Below are positions 40,693-49,424 of a stretch of DNA of 64,000 bases, piece after piece. The stretch comes from Lachancea kluyveri NRRL Y-12651 (lineage: Eukaryota > Ascomycota > Saccharomycetes > Saccharomycetales > Saccharomycetaceae). Made by a program: the position numbers and the translations under genes. The notes under the pieces were generated by a model that was given only the letters and a program-made list of their open reading frames with translations, made no database searches and had not been told where the DNA came from. How positions within the stretch are numbered: the first letter of the stretch is position 1; every line of letters begins with the position of its first letter. The DNA is taken from assembly GCA_000149225.2 (NCBI GenBank), contig CM000687.1:796501-860500 (forward strand), written 5' to 3'.

Positions 40693-41715
40693 CCCAAGAT
40701 TAACGTTCCAGGCATCGGTAACGGTCTTCCATCATCAGACTTACCCCCTACTTCTAACAACTCCTCACATCCGAATACTAACAGTATACCAGATCAATTA
40801 CTCCCTTATCAAGATTTGGAACAAGCAACGCAAGGTACGAACCAGCTGAAACAGGAGGACCAACTACATCACCAACAAGGCCCATCACCACACGACCTAT
40901 ACGTACAGGCCAACCCACAACTACAAGGTGCTACTCAACAACAACTATCGGACGCGATGTTTAATTCTTTCTTAGCCCAATTTGGCCAGAGACAACTGGT
41001 GAATGCATTGGGTGGTGCTTTTGCAGCAACCACCCAGTCCACCATTAACCCAGCCACTAGCGCTGCAGCTGCAGCTATGATGAACCAACCTGCTCAAAGG
41101 TTCTTCCATGCTGCCATGAATACGCCGACCATGTTGGACGTTACCCACCCCTCTTTGATGCAACCTGCTCAACAGTTCCAAGTCCAGTCGACTCCGATTG
41201 CACCAAAGAAGATGTCCACTGCTCAAAGCAGAATCGAAAAGAGGAAACAGTTGAAAAAGCAAGGTCCCAAGAGACCATCGTCTGCCTACTTTTTGTTTTC
41301 TATGGCTATAAGAGAGGATTTGATCAAGCAGTATCCAGATGCAAAGGTTCCTGAATTGTCCAAACTGGCTTCTGCCAAATGGAAGGAGATGTCCGACGAT
41401 GATAAGAAACCTTTCCACAGTCAGTTCAAGGAAAACTGGGAAAGATACAGAATCGCTAGAAAGGAATACGAGGCCACTTTACCGCCAAAGAGACCCTCTG
41501 GACCATTCATTCAGTTTACCCAGGACGTCCGTGACGCAATCGTAGCTGCCAATCCCGATAAAGACTTGATCGAGATTACCAAGATAATTGGTGAAAAATG
41601 GCGTTCTTTGACTCCGGAAGAAAAACAAGAGTATACCAACACTTACAAGAAGAAACTAAAGGAATGGGAAGAGCAATATCCTGATTTGAACGAGGAAGAA
41701 GAGATTAAACATTAA
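40693..41715 (+). CDS. IXR1: HMG-box protein, Ixr1/Abf2 ancestor (5' end unresolved)
   Basis: The frame is open from 40693 but the first in-frame ATG is 40957. Coding continues well upstream of it: DQLLPYQDLEQ resembles S. cerevisiae Ixr1 DHSLQYQGLEH. A short upstream exon is therefore likely; possible branch points are GATTAAC at 40698-40704 and TACTAAC at 40776-40782. From 40957 the protein is 252 residues. A Gln/Ala-rich region precedes two HMG boxes: GPKRPSSAYFLFS onward (about 41263-41465) and PPKRPSGPFIQFT onward (about 41479-41690). S. cerevisiae IXR1 (hypoxic repressor, binds cisplatin-DNA) and ABF2 (mitochondrial DNA packaging) are whole-genome-duplication partners, and this locus sits where ABF2 is. 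The sequence is clearly Ixr1-like. Confidence 0.85.
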   Translation, partial: PKINVPGIGNGLPSSDLPPTSNNSSHPNTNSIPDQLLPYQDLEQATQGTNQLKQEDQLHHQQGPSPHDLYVQANPQLQGATQQQLSDAMFNSFLAQFGQRQLVNALGGAFAATTQSTINPATSAAAAAMMNQPAQRFFHAAMNTPTMLDVTHPSLMQPAQQFQVQSTPIAPKKMSTAQSRIEKRKQLKKQGPKRPSSAYFLFSMAIREDLIKQYPDAKVPELSKLASAKWKEMSDDDKKPFHSQFKENWERYRIARKEYEATLPPKRPSGPFIQFTQDVRDAIVAANPDKDLIEITKIIGEKWRSLTPEEKQEYTNTYKKKLKEWEEQYPDLNEEEEIKH

Positions 41716-41757
41716 GATTGCCGGGGAACTTTTTAGCGCCACTTGATGTGATGATTC

Positions 41758-41808
41758 TTCCTTTCTCTTTCTCTTTCTATTTCTCTTTCTTTCTCTTTCC
41801 TCTCTCTA
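41758..41808. repeat. CTTT/CT pyrimidine tract
   Basis: About 50 bp almost purely C/T (TTTCTC units) in the convergent region between IXR1 and IRC21. Confidence 0.85.
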
Positions 41809-41905
41809 GAATTCATTTATAAAATATCTGTGTAACCTAAAAGAGTGTTTTAAGTCCAAACCCTAATTTTCTCCTATCATAGAGTTATGTCTAATATAGA
41901 TAATT

Positions 41906-42541
41906 TCATGAAACGTAAATGCCGACAAGGCATGGTTCCAACAACCTTTCAAAGTTGACCCATCTGTGGTACTTGTTGAACATCATAGTAGCGTCTCTGC
42001 CAGCACACTTGTTCAACAAAATCTCAACACCACCTGGATGGAAATCGAAATATGCTGACAGGCAATAAACCTTGCCCTTAAGCACACACCAACAATCGTC
42101 CACAGTCTTATGCTTGATTAGTTCATCCTTGTCTATTTTTAATGGCGGGTTTATCATAAAAGTTGGAACACCTCTTTGCAACTGTATTAGTGCATTGGGA
42201 TGGTTTATGGTTTGGACCGATGGGCTGTTAAGGTATTTATCCAGTCCGGTAACCAACTTACCCTCTCTCCCCTTTGTTGTGCATATTCGAGACCAATCCA
42301 ATGCACTGTGACCTGGTTTTAATGCCACTTTGTTCCTATAACCACCTGCACCGATAGTACTACAACCCATCTGAGTAGGAACCGAGAGATCACCCATTAT
42401 ACCGTTTGCGCTACCAGAGTCTAAAGAAATACGAGACAAAGGAGGAGGCAACTTGAACGACAACCTTTGAGTCGAAGGCATGGCGAGTTTTTTTGTATTT
42501 AGCTTTTGATCCCCTATCCTTTGAGCTGTTGAGTTATTCAT
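41906..42541 (-). CDS. IRC21: Cytochrome b5-like heme-binding protein Irc21
   Basis: 211 residues from the ATG at 42541 (S. cerevisiae Irc21 is 201); the next Met is at residue 21. The N-terminal half is Ser/Gly-rich with LSRISLDSG and ALKPGHSALDW, conserved in the family. The C-terminal cytochrome b5 domain carries the heme-ligand motif HPGG with His168 and the second axial His192 (YHRWVN). The domain suggests electron transfer. S. cerevisiae IRC21 mutants show more recombination foci, and the biochemical role is not settled. No membrane anchor is visible. Position after the HMG-box gene matches YMR073C. Confidence 0.93.
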   Translation of the reverse strand: MNNSTAQRIGDQKLNTKKLAMPSTQRLSFKLPPPLSRISLDSGSANGIMGDLSVPTQMGCSTIGAGGYRNKVALKPGHSALDWSRICTTKGREGKLVTGLDKYLNSPSVQTINHPNALIQLQRGVPTFMINPPLKIDKDELIKHKTVDDCWCVLKGKVYCLSAYFDFHPGGVEILLNKCAGRDATMMFNKYHRWVNFERLLEPCLVGIYVS

Positions 42542-42996
42542 TGTCAAAGACCAGCGGTTGTTCACTAGAAGGGTATCCACAAAAATTAGGTTAAAATGCT
42601 GACAATAAATTCAGATCAACCGGAAAAATGACGATTATCGTGAAGAACGTATATACATTCGGGCTTTTGAAAAGAGGCCGTTTGTATCATGGGGAATTTA
42701 AACCAAGACCATTTATAAAAGCATTTGTTTGTATGAATATATCATAAACCAAGTCTCTTTTTTTTTTTTTTTCCAAGTTTGAATTCAAACTCTTTTTAAT
42801 ATGCATTCATAATGATCTATAATTAAAGGGAAACTTTTCCAAGAAGCCTCCAATAATTTACAATATTTTACAGGGGATTACAACCTCGTCCCATAATATC
42901 CTGGTACAATTTTAACGGTATATACATATATTGTCACATACGTTTTCTTGTTATAAAAAGAAGGGAAGAAAAGGACAGAAAAAACAGAAAGAATGG

Positions 42997-43027
<31 letters not shown>

Positions 43028-43188
43028 AAAGGAGGGAAAGCTCTTCTTTTGGTCCTTAAAAAGTTTTGAGCGCCCCAAAATTTTGGATTAGTCTCAACAC
43101 CAAATGTTTCGAGATTTCTTTATCGGAGAAGGAATATATTAGTACAGGAGTAATATATGTATATATACGTGTATGCCATAGAATGTGT
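42542..43188. other. Intergenic region IRC21/amine oxidase
   Basis: 647 bp between two minus-strand genes; no gene. T-run at about 42758-42772 and a run of 29 A at 42997-43025. Confidence 0.55.
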
Positions 43189-45249
43189 TTACATGTTACT
43201 CTTGCAGCAAGAGTTTGTAGAAGAAGATCCTGTGGGGCGACCTGCTGCTTTTTGTGCGTCCTCATAGTAGACTGATTTGTTGAAATTGTTATCAGCCAAA
43301 GGAACATCCAAGGCTGGGTTCTTGGTGAAAAATGAGGCCGGGGTGACCAAGAACTGCAAAAAGTCAGAAGTCATAACTGGGAATTGTTCAGTAACTGGAG
43401 GATGGGTCAAGGCCAAAGTGGCCCAAACGACGGTGTCTGTGTTTCTAACGCTGTCATCACCATTGGCCCACTTGGACAAACCAGTGTCAGTTTGAGATTG
43501 GTTGGTGAACTCACCAGCAGCGTACAACTCGTCATCACGGTACTTGGTGACCCAGAATTGTTTGGTAGCATAATGGGCTCTCTTGACATTGTAAGACTTT
43601 GGAGAGGCAACGATCATCTGCTTGGCTGGCATTTCGAACTTGTAACCAACCGGCTTCAATGTCACTGGATTGATGGAATTTTCGTTGATAACTTTGTAAG
43701 TTCTGTTGGTGAAAGGAGATTGGTCGACAGAACCTGATTTTTCAACATATGTTCTCTTTTGAACGTAGCCAACGTTGTAAGTGTTGATTGGAGTGTCCTC
43801 TTCCATTGGAACGTAGTCATCGTACACAACGGTGTTGTTGTCACCGTCAATTCTGGTGTCAAATCTAAACGATAGCAAATGTTGGTGGAATGCGGCAGAA
43901 ACACCTGGACCAACGATGGTGGAAAAGTCAACAACGTTGTTTTCGTCATTTGGCATGGTCGATAAGATACCGGTGGCTCTGACTTGAACAGTAATAGCAC
44001 CGGCTTGATCGAAGATCAAATTGACAATGTATTCGTAGTTGGCAACGGTAGCAACGGTTTGGATGACAAATTCTCTTCTACGTGTAACAACGCTACTGTT
44101 AGTTCTGTAGTTTTTGTGCAAGTACAACAAACCATAGTCTTGCTCATGCATACAGATAGTAGATGGGATCAACACAGGGTTACCATCTCTGTCTGCTCTC
44201 CTTGTATCCAAGTACTTGACAACACCCAAACAGTGGCAACCTAGGGCCAAAGAATTTGCAGTGTTACCGAAACCACAGTCACCCAAATCGAAGGCTTGCT
44301 TTCTGTGGAATGGAGGTCTACCGTCAGCGTATGGAACGGTCATTTCGTTCAAGGCAACACGGTAGAACAAAGACCTACCCTTGAAGAAGACGTCGTACAG
44401 AGCAAAACCCTCTCTTACGTTGGTTGAAACTCTGAATTCCCATCCCTGCCAGGTAATCTTGGAACCGTCGATGTTAAAAGAAGCACCCTCTGGTTGAGAG
44501 ATAATCAATGGCTTCAAATTTTCCCTAACAGAAGTGTCCTCCATAACGTCAGGGTGATATTCGACAGTTGGTAACTTCTTGTATGGCAAAGTTTCTTTAA
44601 CAAACTTTTCATCGGCACCACTTGGCAGATAATCCATTCTGTAGAACTTCTGGCTCAAGTATTCAAAAACTGGAGAAAACCTCAATGGGATGGAATAGTG
44701 GTTGGCATCTGGATGGTCCAATTTCAAGTACATGTAGGCTTGAATCAACGGGATCTGTTCGTTTGGAGAATCGGTACCGTACATCCAAGGTTCACAAACT
44801 ACAACATAGTTTAGCTTTCCCAATTTAGAGTGGTTGTAAAAAACCTTGTCCAGTTGCAACTTTTCGATTTCAGCCTTGACGATCGGATGTTCCATGACGG
44901 CAACTTCGATATCCATCATGTCATCGGGCAACAATGGGCCAATGGTACCTTTTGGAGTAACCTGGTTAGCGATAACGTGGTTTTCGGACACGTTAACCAA
45001 GGCCTTGTACAAAGGCATGGAGTCGTTCAAGTAGTAGTAGGCATAGGTTCTTCTAGGAATGTATGGCAACTTACCACCGCCAAAACGCTCGACGTTTAAG
45101 TATTGCAAAGCTTGTTTCTTTGGAGGATCCAACCTGTCGACTTGGATAAAGTGCAATTTGGCATCGCCGTTCAAGTCCTTCAATAGTTTCGAAGTAGTCT
45201 TAATTTCATCGTCTGTGATAGGGTCGAAGATGTGTAATGAGCCAGTCAT
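43189..45249 (-). CDS. Copper amine oxidase (primary-amine oxidase, TPQ enzyme)
   Basis: 686 residues. All catalytic features are present: the topaquinone precursor Tyr405 in TVANYEY, catalytic base Asp321 in RKQAFDLGD, and copper ligands His455 and His457 (FHQHLL) and His616 (ALTHPP). Numbers closely match the Hansenula (Ogataea) polymorpha enzyme. It oxidises primary amines to aldehydes with release of ammonia and hydrogen peroxide, allowing amines to serve as nitrogen source; yeast homologues are peroxisomal. The C-terminus is -CCKSNM, which is not a standard PTS1. S. cerevisiae lacks this gene; here it separates the IRC21 and YMR074C homologues, which are neighbours in S. cerevisiae. Confidence 0.96.
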   Translation of the reverse strand: MTGSLHIFDPITDDEIKTTSKLLKDLNGDAKLHFIQVDRLDPPKKQALQYLNVERFGGGKLPYIPRRTYAYYYLNDSMPLYKALVNVSENHVIANQVTPKGTIGPLLPDDMMDIEVAVMEHPIVKAEIEKLQLDKVFYNHSKLGKLNYVVVCEPWMYGTDSPNEQIPLIQAYMYLKLDHPDANHYSIPLRFSPVFEYLSQKFYRMDYLPSGADEKFVKETLPYKKLPTVEYHPDVMEDTSVRENLKPLIISQPEGASFNIDGSKITWQGWEFRVSTNVREGFALYDVFFKGRSLFYRVALNEMTVPYADGRPPFHRKQAFDLGDCGFGNTANSLALGCHCLGVVKYLDTRRADRDGNPVLIPSTICMHEQDYGLLYLHKNYRTNSSVVTRRREFVIQTVATVANYEYIVNLIFDQAGAITVQVRATGILSTMPNDENNVVDFSTIVGPGVSAAFHQHLLSFRFDTRIDGDNNTVVYDDYVPMEEDTPINTYNVGYVQKRTYVEKSGSVDQSPFTNRTYKVINENSINPVTLKPVGYKFEMPAKQMIVASPKSYNVKRAHYATKQFWVTKYRDDELYAAGEFTNQSQTDTGLSKWANGDDSVRNTDTVVWATLALTHPPVTEQFPVMTSDFLQFLVTPASFFTKNPALDVPLADNNFNKSVYYEDAQKAAGRPTGSSSTNSCCKSNM

Positions 45250-45557
45250 TATTGTTAAACAGTAGAAATGAGATTCCTTAGGGTTTGAATAGGGTGGGAA
45301 GAAAAGAAAGAGAGAAAAAAAGAGAAAAAGGATTCAAGGGGAAACTATACAAGAAGTAAAGATGATGAAATGGCTCAAAAGAAGGTTTATATACTTTTCC
45401 AAAGCCTTGCAAGGGCAGATAGCTCGAGCGATCCAAAAGGAAGGTATCCAACTGTCTATTCTTATCGCTTATCGCGGTCCCACGCCTAACCGCCTTCCAA
45501 TTACCAGATGCGGTAACTCGTCCCGCACGCGAACCAAAACGGACAAACGTGATGGGA
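45250..45557. promoter_or_regulatory. Amine oxidase promoter region
   Basis: 308 bp upstream of the amine oxidase ATG. GCTTATCGCGG near 45465 includes a GATAA on the minus strand, the core of nitrogen-responsive GATA-factor sites. Its role is inferred only. Confidence 0.35.
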
Positions 45558-46021
45558 TCAATCGAAGAAGTCGTCCTCGGATTCCTCGTCCATAGAAACA
45601 GAGTTCTCCACAGTTTCCCTTCTGTCAAAGATGATTCTGGTGTCATTCTTGCGGTTCTGGTCCCTGGCAATACCGTTCAAGATATCGACAATCTCTTGTT
45701 CGCTGATTTTACGAGAGACCTGGCCTCTGGAGATCAGTTGTTGTAGATAGCCCTCGACGGCCTGTGCACGATCCGGTCTCACAAGAGAGACTCTGGAAAG
45801 CCTTTCAAGAGCCTGAGGCTCCAAAAACTGTGCGATTGAATCGCCTGCGGGTCTGCTGCTTAAAATGTTCAAACGGTTAGTTCAAAAGTTACTCATCTTA
45901 TACGTAGGCCGATGCGCCCCTATACGTACCTCTGTTGATTCCCATCACCGCTAGACTGGCCGGTTTGTTTTTTCAGCTCTGCTAGTCTAGCTTCACGGAT
46001 AGCTTGCAATTCTGGGTCCAT
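45558..46021 (-). CDS. SDD2: PDCD5-family protein, YMR074C/SDD2 homologue (spliced)
   Basis: Exon 1 is 45930-46021 (MDPELQAIREARLAELKKQTGQ...) and exon 2 is 45558-45855 if the first CAG acceptor is used, giving 129 residues; the S. cerevisiae protein is 145. The body FLEPQALERLSRVSLVRPDRAQAVEGYLQQLI is the conserved three-helix PDCD5 core that binds DNA, and the acidic C-terminus EDDFFD matches the yeast protein. Eukaryotic PDCD5 proteins are linked to apoptosis and to CCT/tubulin folding; the yeast role is not well defined. Position before RCO1 matches YMR074C. The intron has alternative in-frame acceptors. Confidence 0.93.
45856..45929 (-). other. SDD2: SDD2-homologue intron with tandem acceptors
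   Basis: About 74 nt: donor GTACGT (45929-45924), branch-like AACTAAC (45882-45876), then AAG-CAG-CAG (45861-45853). Any of the three AGs keeps the frame, changing only Ser/Arg content. Confidence 0.85.
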
Positions 46022-47231
46022 TGTGATCAGTTGTTTGTCTACTGGTTGACTACTGTGTCAAACTTGCCCAATACGTCTTCGTTACCACCCTCTTTCCAGT
46101 TTTGCTGCTTGTGAAAAAAAGCCCAAAAATTTTCAGAGTGCCTTTCTACTTTAGGAAAGTGGAAGCGGGAAGGAACGGATTCAAAAAACAGAAAAAAAGA
46201 ACCGTCGTGAAATGTGACATGAAAACCGCTACATGTTACCAAAAACGGCCAAAACTTCCGAGATATGAATAAAGAGACACCAGTAGTAGCTTCGAGCAAT
46301 ACTTGCCGATAAAATATCTAGAGACAAGAGGGTCGATTTAGACCCTTGGAGCTGTGTTACGTCCCATGTAAATTTTTTGCTTATCCTATTGGGTTAATAT
46401 ACCTAGCGACCGCTGCAAAGGTTTACGCTACGCCCGTTTTGAACGCGTAGGTTTCGATCCGGATGGGCTAACAAGACAGAACTGTTAAAGTGTCTGGCGT
46501 AAGCATTAAACCATAGCATGTGTGAATTTCTCTAAGATCGTGAGTACATAATTTGTAAAGGGTTCTTTTTTTTTTCTTTTCAAAAGGTCTTGATTTATTA
46601 GATGTGAATCTACTATTACACCCCTACACATGAGTAACAAAAGGCGAGCAAAAAATACAAGACAAAAGCAGCTTCTAATGAACGTGTCGAACTCAAACAG
46701 CACATCTTGTTTTTTCTTTTCTTGTTGAGACTTCTATAGATGTTCCTCCTACGTGCTGCTGTTGTGTCTTTGTTACCCTCACTTATCAACTGCCTGGCTT
46801 TTTTTCCCTTCGCGTCGTCTCGCGTCGTCACGTACGATTTCCGTTCTTGTTCTGTGTTTTTAGTCGTGATGATCTTTAAAGCTTCAACAAAAAAATCAAC
46901 TCTTTTACAACAACCGTAGCTATCAAAGATCGGTTGATCATCTTTTTTCTCCCTTTGTTATTATTTTTATTATTATTTTCACTATTATCCCCTTGCTTTC
47001 TTTGATCGCTGCTTCTGCACACTGTCGGCTTAACTTGGTAATCAATCAGAATCCTATTTGACCCTGTTATACGGAAACTGGTAACGCGAAGAAAATATTT
47101 CAAGCCCATCATTGAGAAGCTAGAAACGTTTAGATCTTAATCTTCAAACACAAAATCTCGAGTGAATAAAGAGAGGAGTGCTACTAAGACAGATTTATCA
47201 AACACTCCAGACTTTATTACTCTAAAGCATC

Positions 47232-47263
<32 letters not shown>

Positions 47264-47280
47264 ATAGAAGCTATTGAGCT
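46022..47280. promoter_or_regulatory. Divergent region SDD2 homologue/RCO1
   Basis: 1.26 kb with no supportable gene. It contains a 6-bp inverted repeat AGGGTC/GACCCT near 46328-46345 and a run of 29 A at 47232-47260 just before RCO1, a likely nucleosome-depleting promoter element. Confidence 0.5.
47232..47260. repeat. Poly(dA) tract before RCO1
   Basis: 29 consecutive A ending about 20 bp before the RCO1 ATG. Confidence 0.9.
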
Positions 47281-49215
47281 ATGCCCACCATGCCAATGAA
47301 AAACTCTCCCACGCCTCCACTGCCACTATCCAAGGGAAGCAAATCTTCATCGCCAAACTCTTCTGCAGAGCTCTTATCCACGGCTAATTCGTCCTCTTCT
47401 TCCTCTTCTTCCTCTAGACGTCCCAAGCGGTCTGCTTCGGCAAACATCGACTATAATCTAAGGAAAAGGAGAATCATTCCAATGGAAGATTACTCAACAA
47501 AGGATAATCCACCTCCATCGTCGACCCAGGCTGCTACCCAAGGCGAGGAGGATGACAAAAATGTGGTTGAATTCACCAAAGATGGTAATATCATATTTAA
47601 TGAACCTAAAAGTATCGATCCCGTCAATGGCATGACTGGTCTGCCACTCGGTACGGGGCCTCCCGAAAAGGTCAAAAAAGAGTCTCTATGGAACTACAAG
47701 AGAAGTGCTGGTAACGAAGATACGACCGCTGTCCTGGATCCTACTAAGGAGGATCCTTACAGGGGAAACCTGCAAACGAACGAATCCGACTCCCTAACCT
47801 CACTCAGCGATTTAAGGCAGGAAAGTGATCCGGTCGATATACACAAAGATGAAAGGAAAACTTGCTCTAATGGGGTTCAAGACCAGAGACCGAAACATGC
47901 ACATCCTTTACACACCAAGATCAAGACTGCCACTGCCAAAGAATCCAAACTATTTGGCCAAAACTCGATCACAAACCAAAAATCTTTGGCACCACCGCCT
48001 TCAGCTGAGGAAGCACCCATCGAAAACGACGATTTTTGTGCAAGCTGCATGCAACCAGGTGTTTTTTTATGCTGCGATACATGTCCCAAATCCTTCCATT
48101 TTGCGTGTTGCAATCCACCACTGGATCCAAACAACTTACCCGAGGGAGACTGGTCCTGTCAAGAATGTCAGTTTAACATGAACCATCCCAACAAGGCCGC
48201 TGTACAAAAACACGAAAAAGAATTCTTGGTAGAACTCGAACGGTCAAAGGGTGTAAAGCTTTTTGGGAAACTGTTGTTTGGGTTGGAAAATGCAAATCCA
48301 AAGCAGTTCGAGCTGCCAATATCGATCAGAGAAGCATTCGCAAACGTACGTACGGGACCACATGGTGTATATACCGATGACTCCTTGAAGGAACCGCTTA
48401 ACGAAAAGCAACTCTTTGACACACCTTATGGCCAAGGGATTTCAAAGATGAACCAGTACAGTCCGGAATTGCATGTTGATCCAGATAGCGAAACGTTGTT
48501 AATCTGTTACAAATGTGGGGAATCCAAGATGGGCACTATAGACCATCCAGAAGATGAGAGATTGATCATGAAATGCGATTATTGCAATACCCCCTGGCAT
48601 CTGGACTGCGTTCCGGGTGTCCCCCGTGCTTCTTTCAAAAATTTAGGCAGTAAATGGAAATGCCCGTTGCATGCAGATCTATGCATTCCTAAGCAGAAAA
48701 GGAAATTGGCAAGAAACCAAAAGGTCATGGAACCAAGCATACCTGCTGGATTTAGAAATAAGGGTGACGTCGAAGTGGCATTGGAAGAAATTTCTGCGCC
48801 AATGTCTAAAGAGATGATCGAATCCAACAAACGTTACAAAGAGACATCGATAATTCGGATAGGGGAGGACTCGATTAAAATTGGATTTCTGGATAAAATT
48901 TATCGTGCCAAGAAAGCCCAAGGTGAACTTTACTTACGCAATCAGGAGTATCTGATCGATAGGCTCCTGTCTGGGAGTGAAGAATCTTCCAAATTAAACG
49001 ATGTCTCCTCACTACTCTATTTCTCGTTGCAAAAAAATACTGCTTTGAGAAAACTGTGGGATTTCAAAGAGCTTTGCAACGTTGCAACCAAGGAATTGGT
49101 AAAAGATGAAAACAATTTGGATAAGAACGAACTTTTACAGTTACGAGCTTTGAAGGGGTTGCTGGAGTCTAAAAATAAAGAAGAAGTGATGGCCTTTTTC
49201 GGGCTGCAGAAATAG
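47281..49215 (+). CDS. RCO1: Rpd3S histone deacetylase subunit Rco1
   Basis: 644 residues (S. cerevisiae Rco1 is 684). A Ser/Pro-rich N-terminus leads to DYNLRKRRIIP. The first PHD finger starts at Cys253 (CASCMQPGVFLCCDTC, then CNPPLDP) and a second zinc finger at Cys409 (CYKCGES, MKCDYCNTPWHLDC, KWKCPLH). Rco1 with Eaf3 directs the Rpd3S deacetylase to Set2-methylated chromatin in transcribed genes and blocks cryptic initiation. It is convergent with PDS5, matching YMR075W-YMR076C. Confidence 0.95.
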   Translation: MPTMPMKNSPTPPLPLSKGSKSSSPNSSAELLSTANSSSSSSSSSRRPKRSASANIDYNLRKRRIIPMEDYSTKDNPPPSSTQAATQGEEDDKNVVEFTKDGNIIFNEPKSIDPVNGMTGLPLGTGPPEKVKKESLWNYKRSAGNEDTTAVLDPTKEDPYRGNLQTNESDSLTSLSDLRQESDPVDIHKDERKTCSNGVQDQRPKHAHPLHTKIKTATAKESKLFGQNSITNQKSLAPPPSAEEAPIENDDFCASCMQPGVFLCCDTCPKSFHFACCNPPLDPNNLPEGDWSCQECQFNMNHPNKAAVQKHEKEFLVELERSKGVKLFGKLLFGLENANPKQFELPISIREAFANVRTGPHGVYTDDSLKEPLNEKQLFDTPYGQGISKMNQYSPELHVDPDSETLLICYKCGESKMGTIDHPEDERLIMKCDYCNTPWHLDCVPGVPRASFKNLGSKWKCPLHADLCIPKQKRKLARNQKVMEPSIPAGFRNKGDVEVALEEISAPMSKEMIESNKRYKETSIIRIGEDSIKIGFLDKIYRAKKAQGELYLRNQEYLIDRLLSGSEESSKLNDVSSLLYFSLQKNTALRKLWDFKELCNVATKELVKDENNLDKNELLQLRALKGLLESKNKEEVMAFFGLQK

Positions 49216-49424
49216 ACTCCACATGTACATTCACTTCAAAAAAAAAAAAAAAATAAAAAAAAAGAAGTACTTTTTTGCATTAACCTTTATACGCTCCAAA
49301 CTCTATATTCGCATTTATAGTCATATTTACTTATTCAAAACAAACCTTGATTAACTATGTTAACTTGCACAGAAACGAAAAAGAAATAAATTATGTAGCA
49401 AGAATATCATATCAAAAATAGCAC

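Noticed and set aside
46440-46470. GGTTTCGATCC, like a tRNA B box
   Set aside because: It has one extra T compared with the B box, no A box at the right distance, and no acceptor stem.
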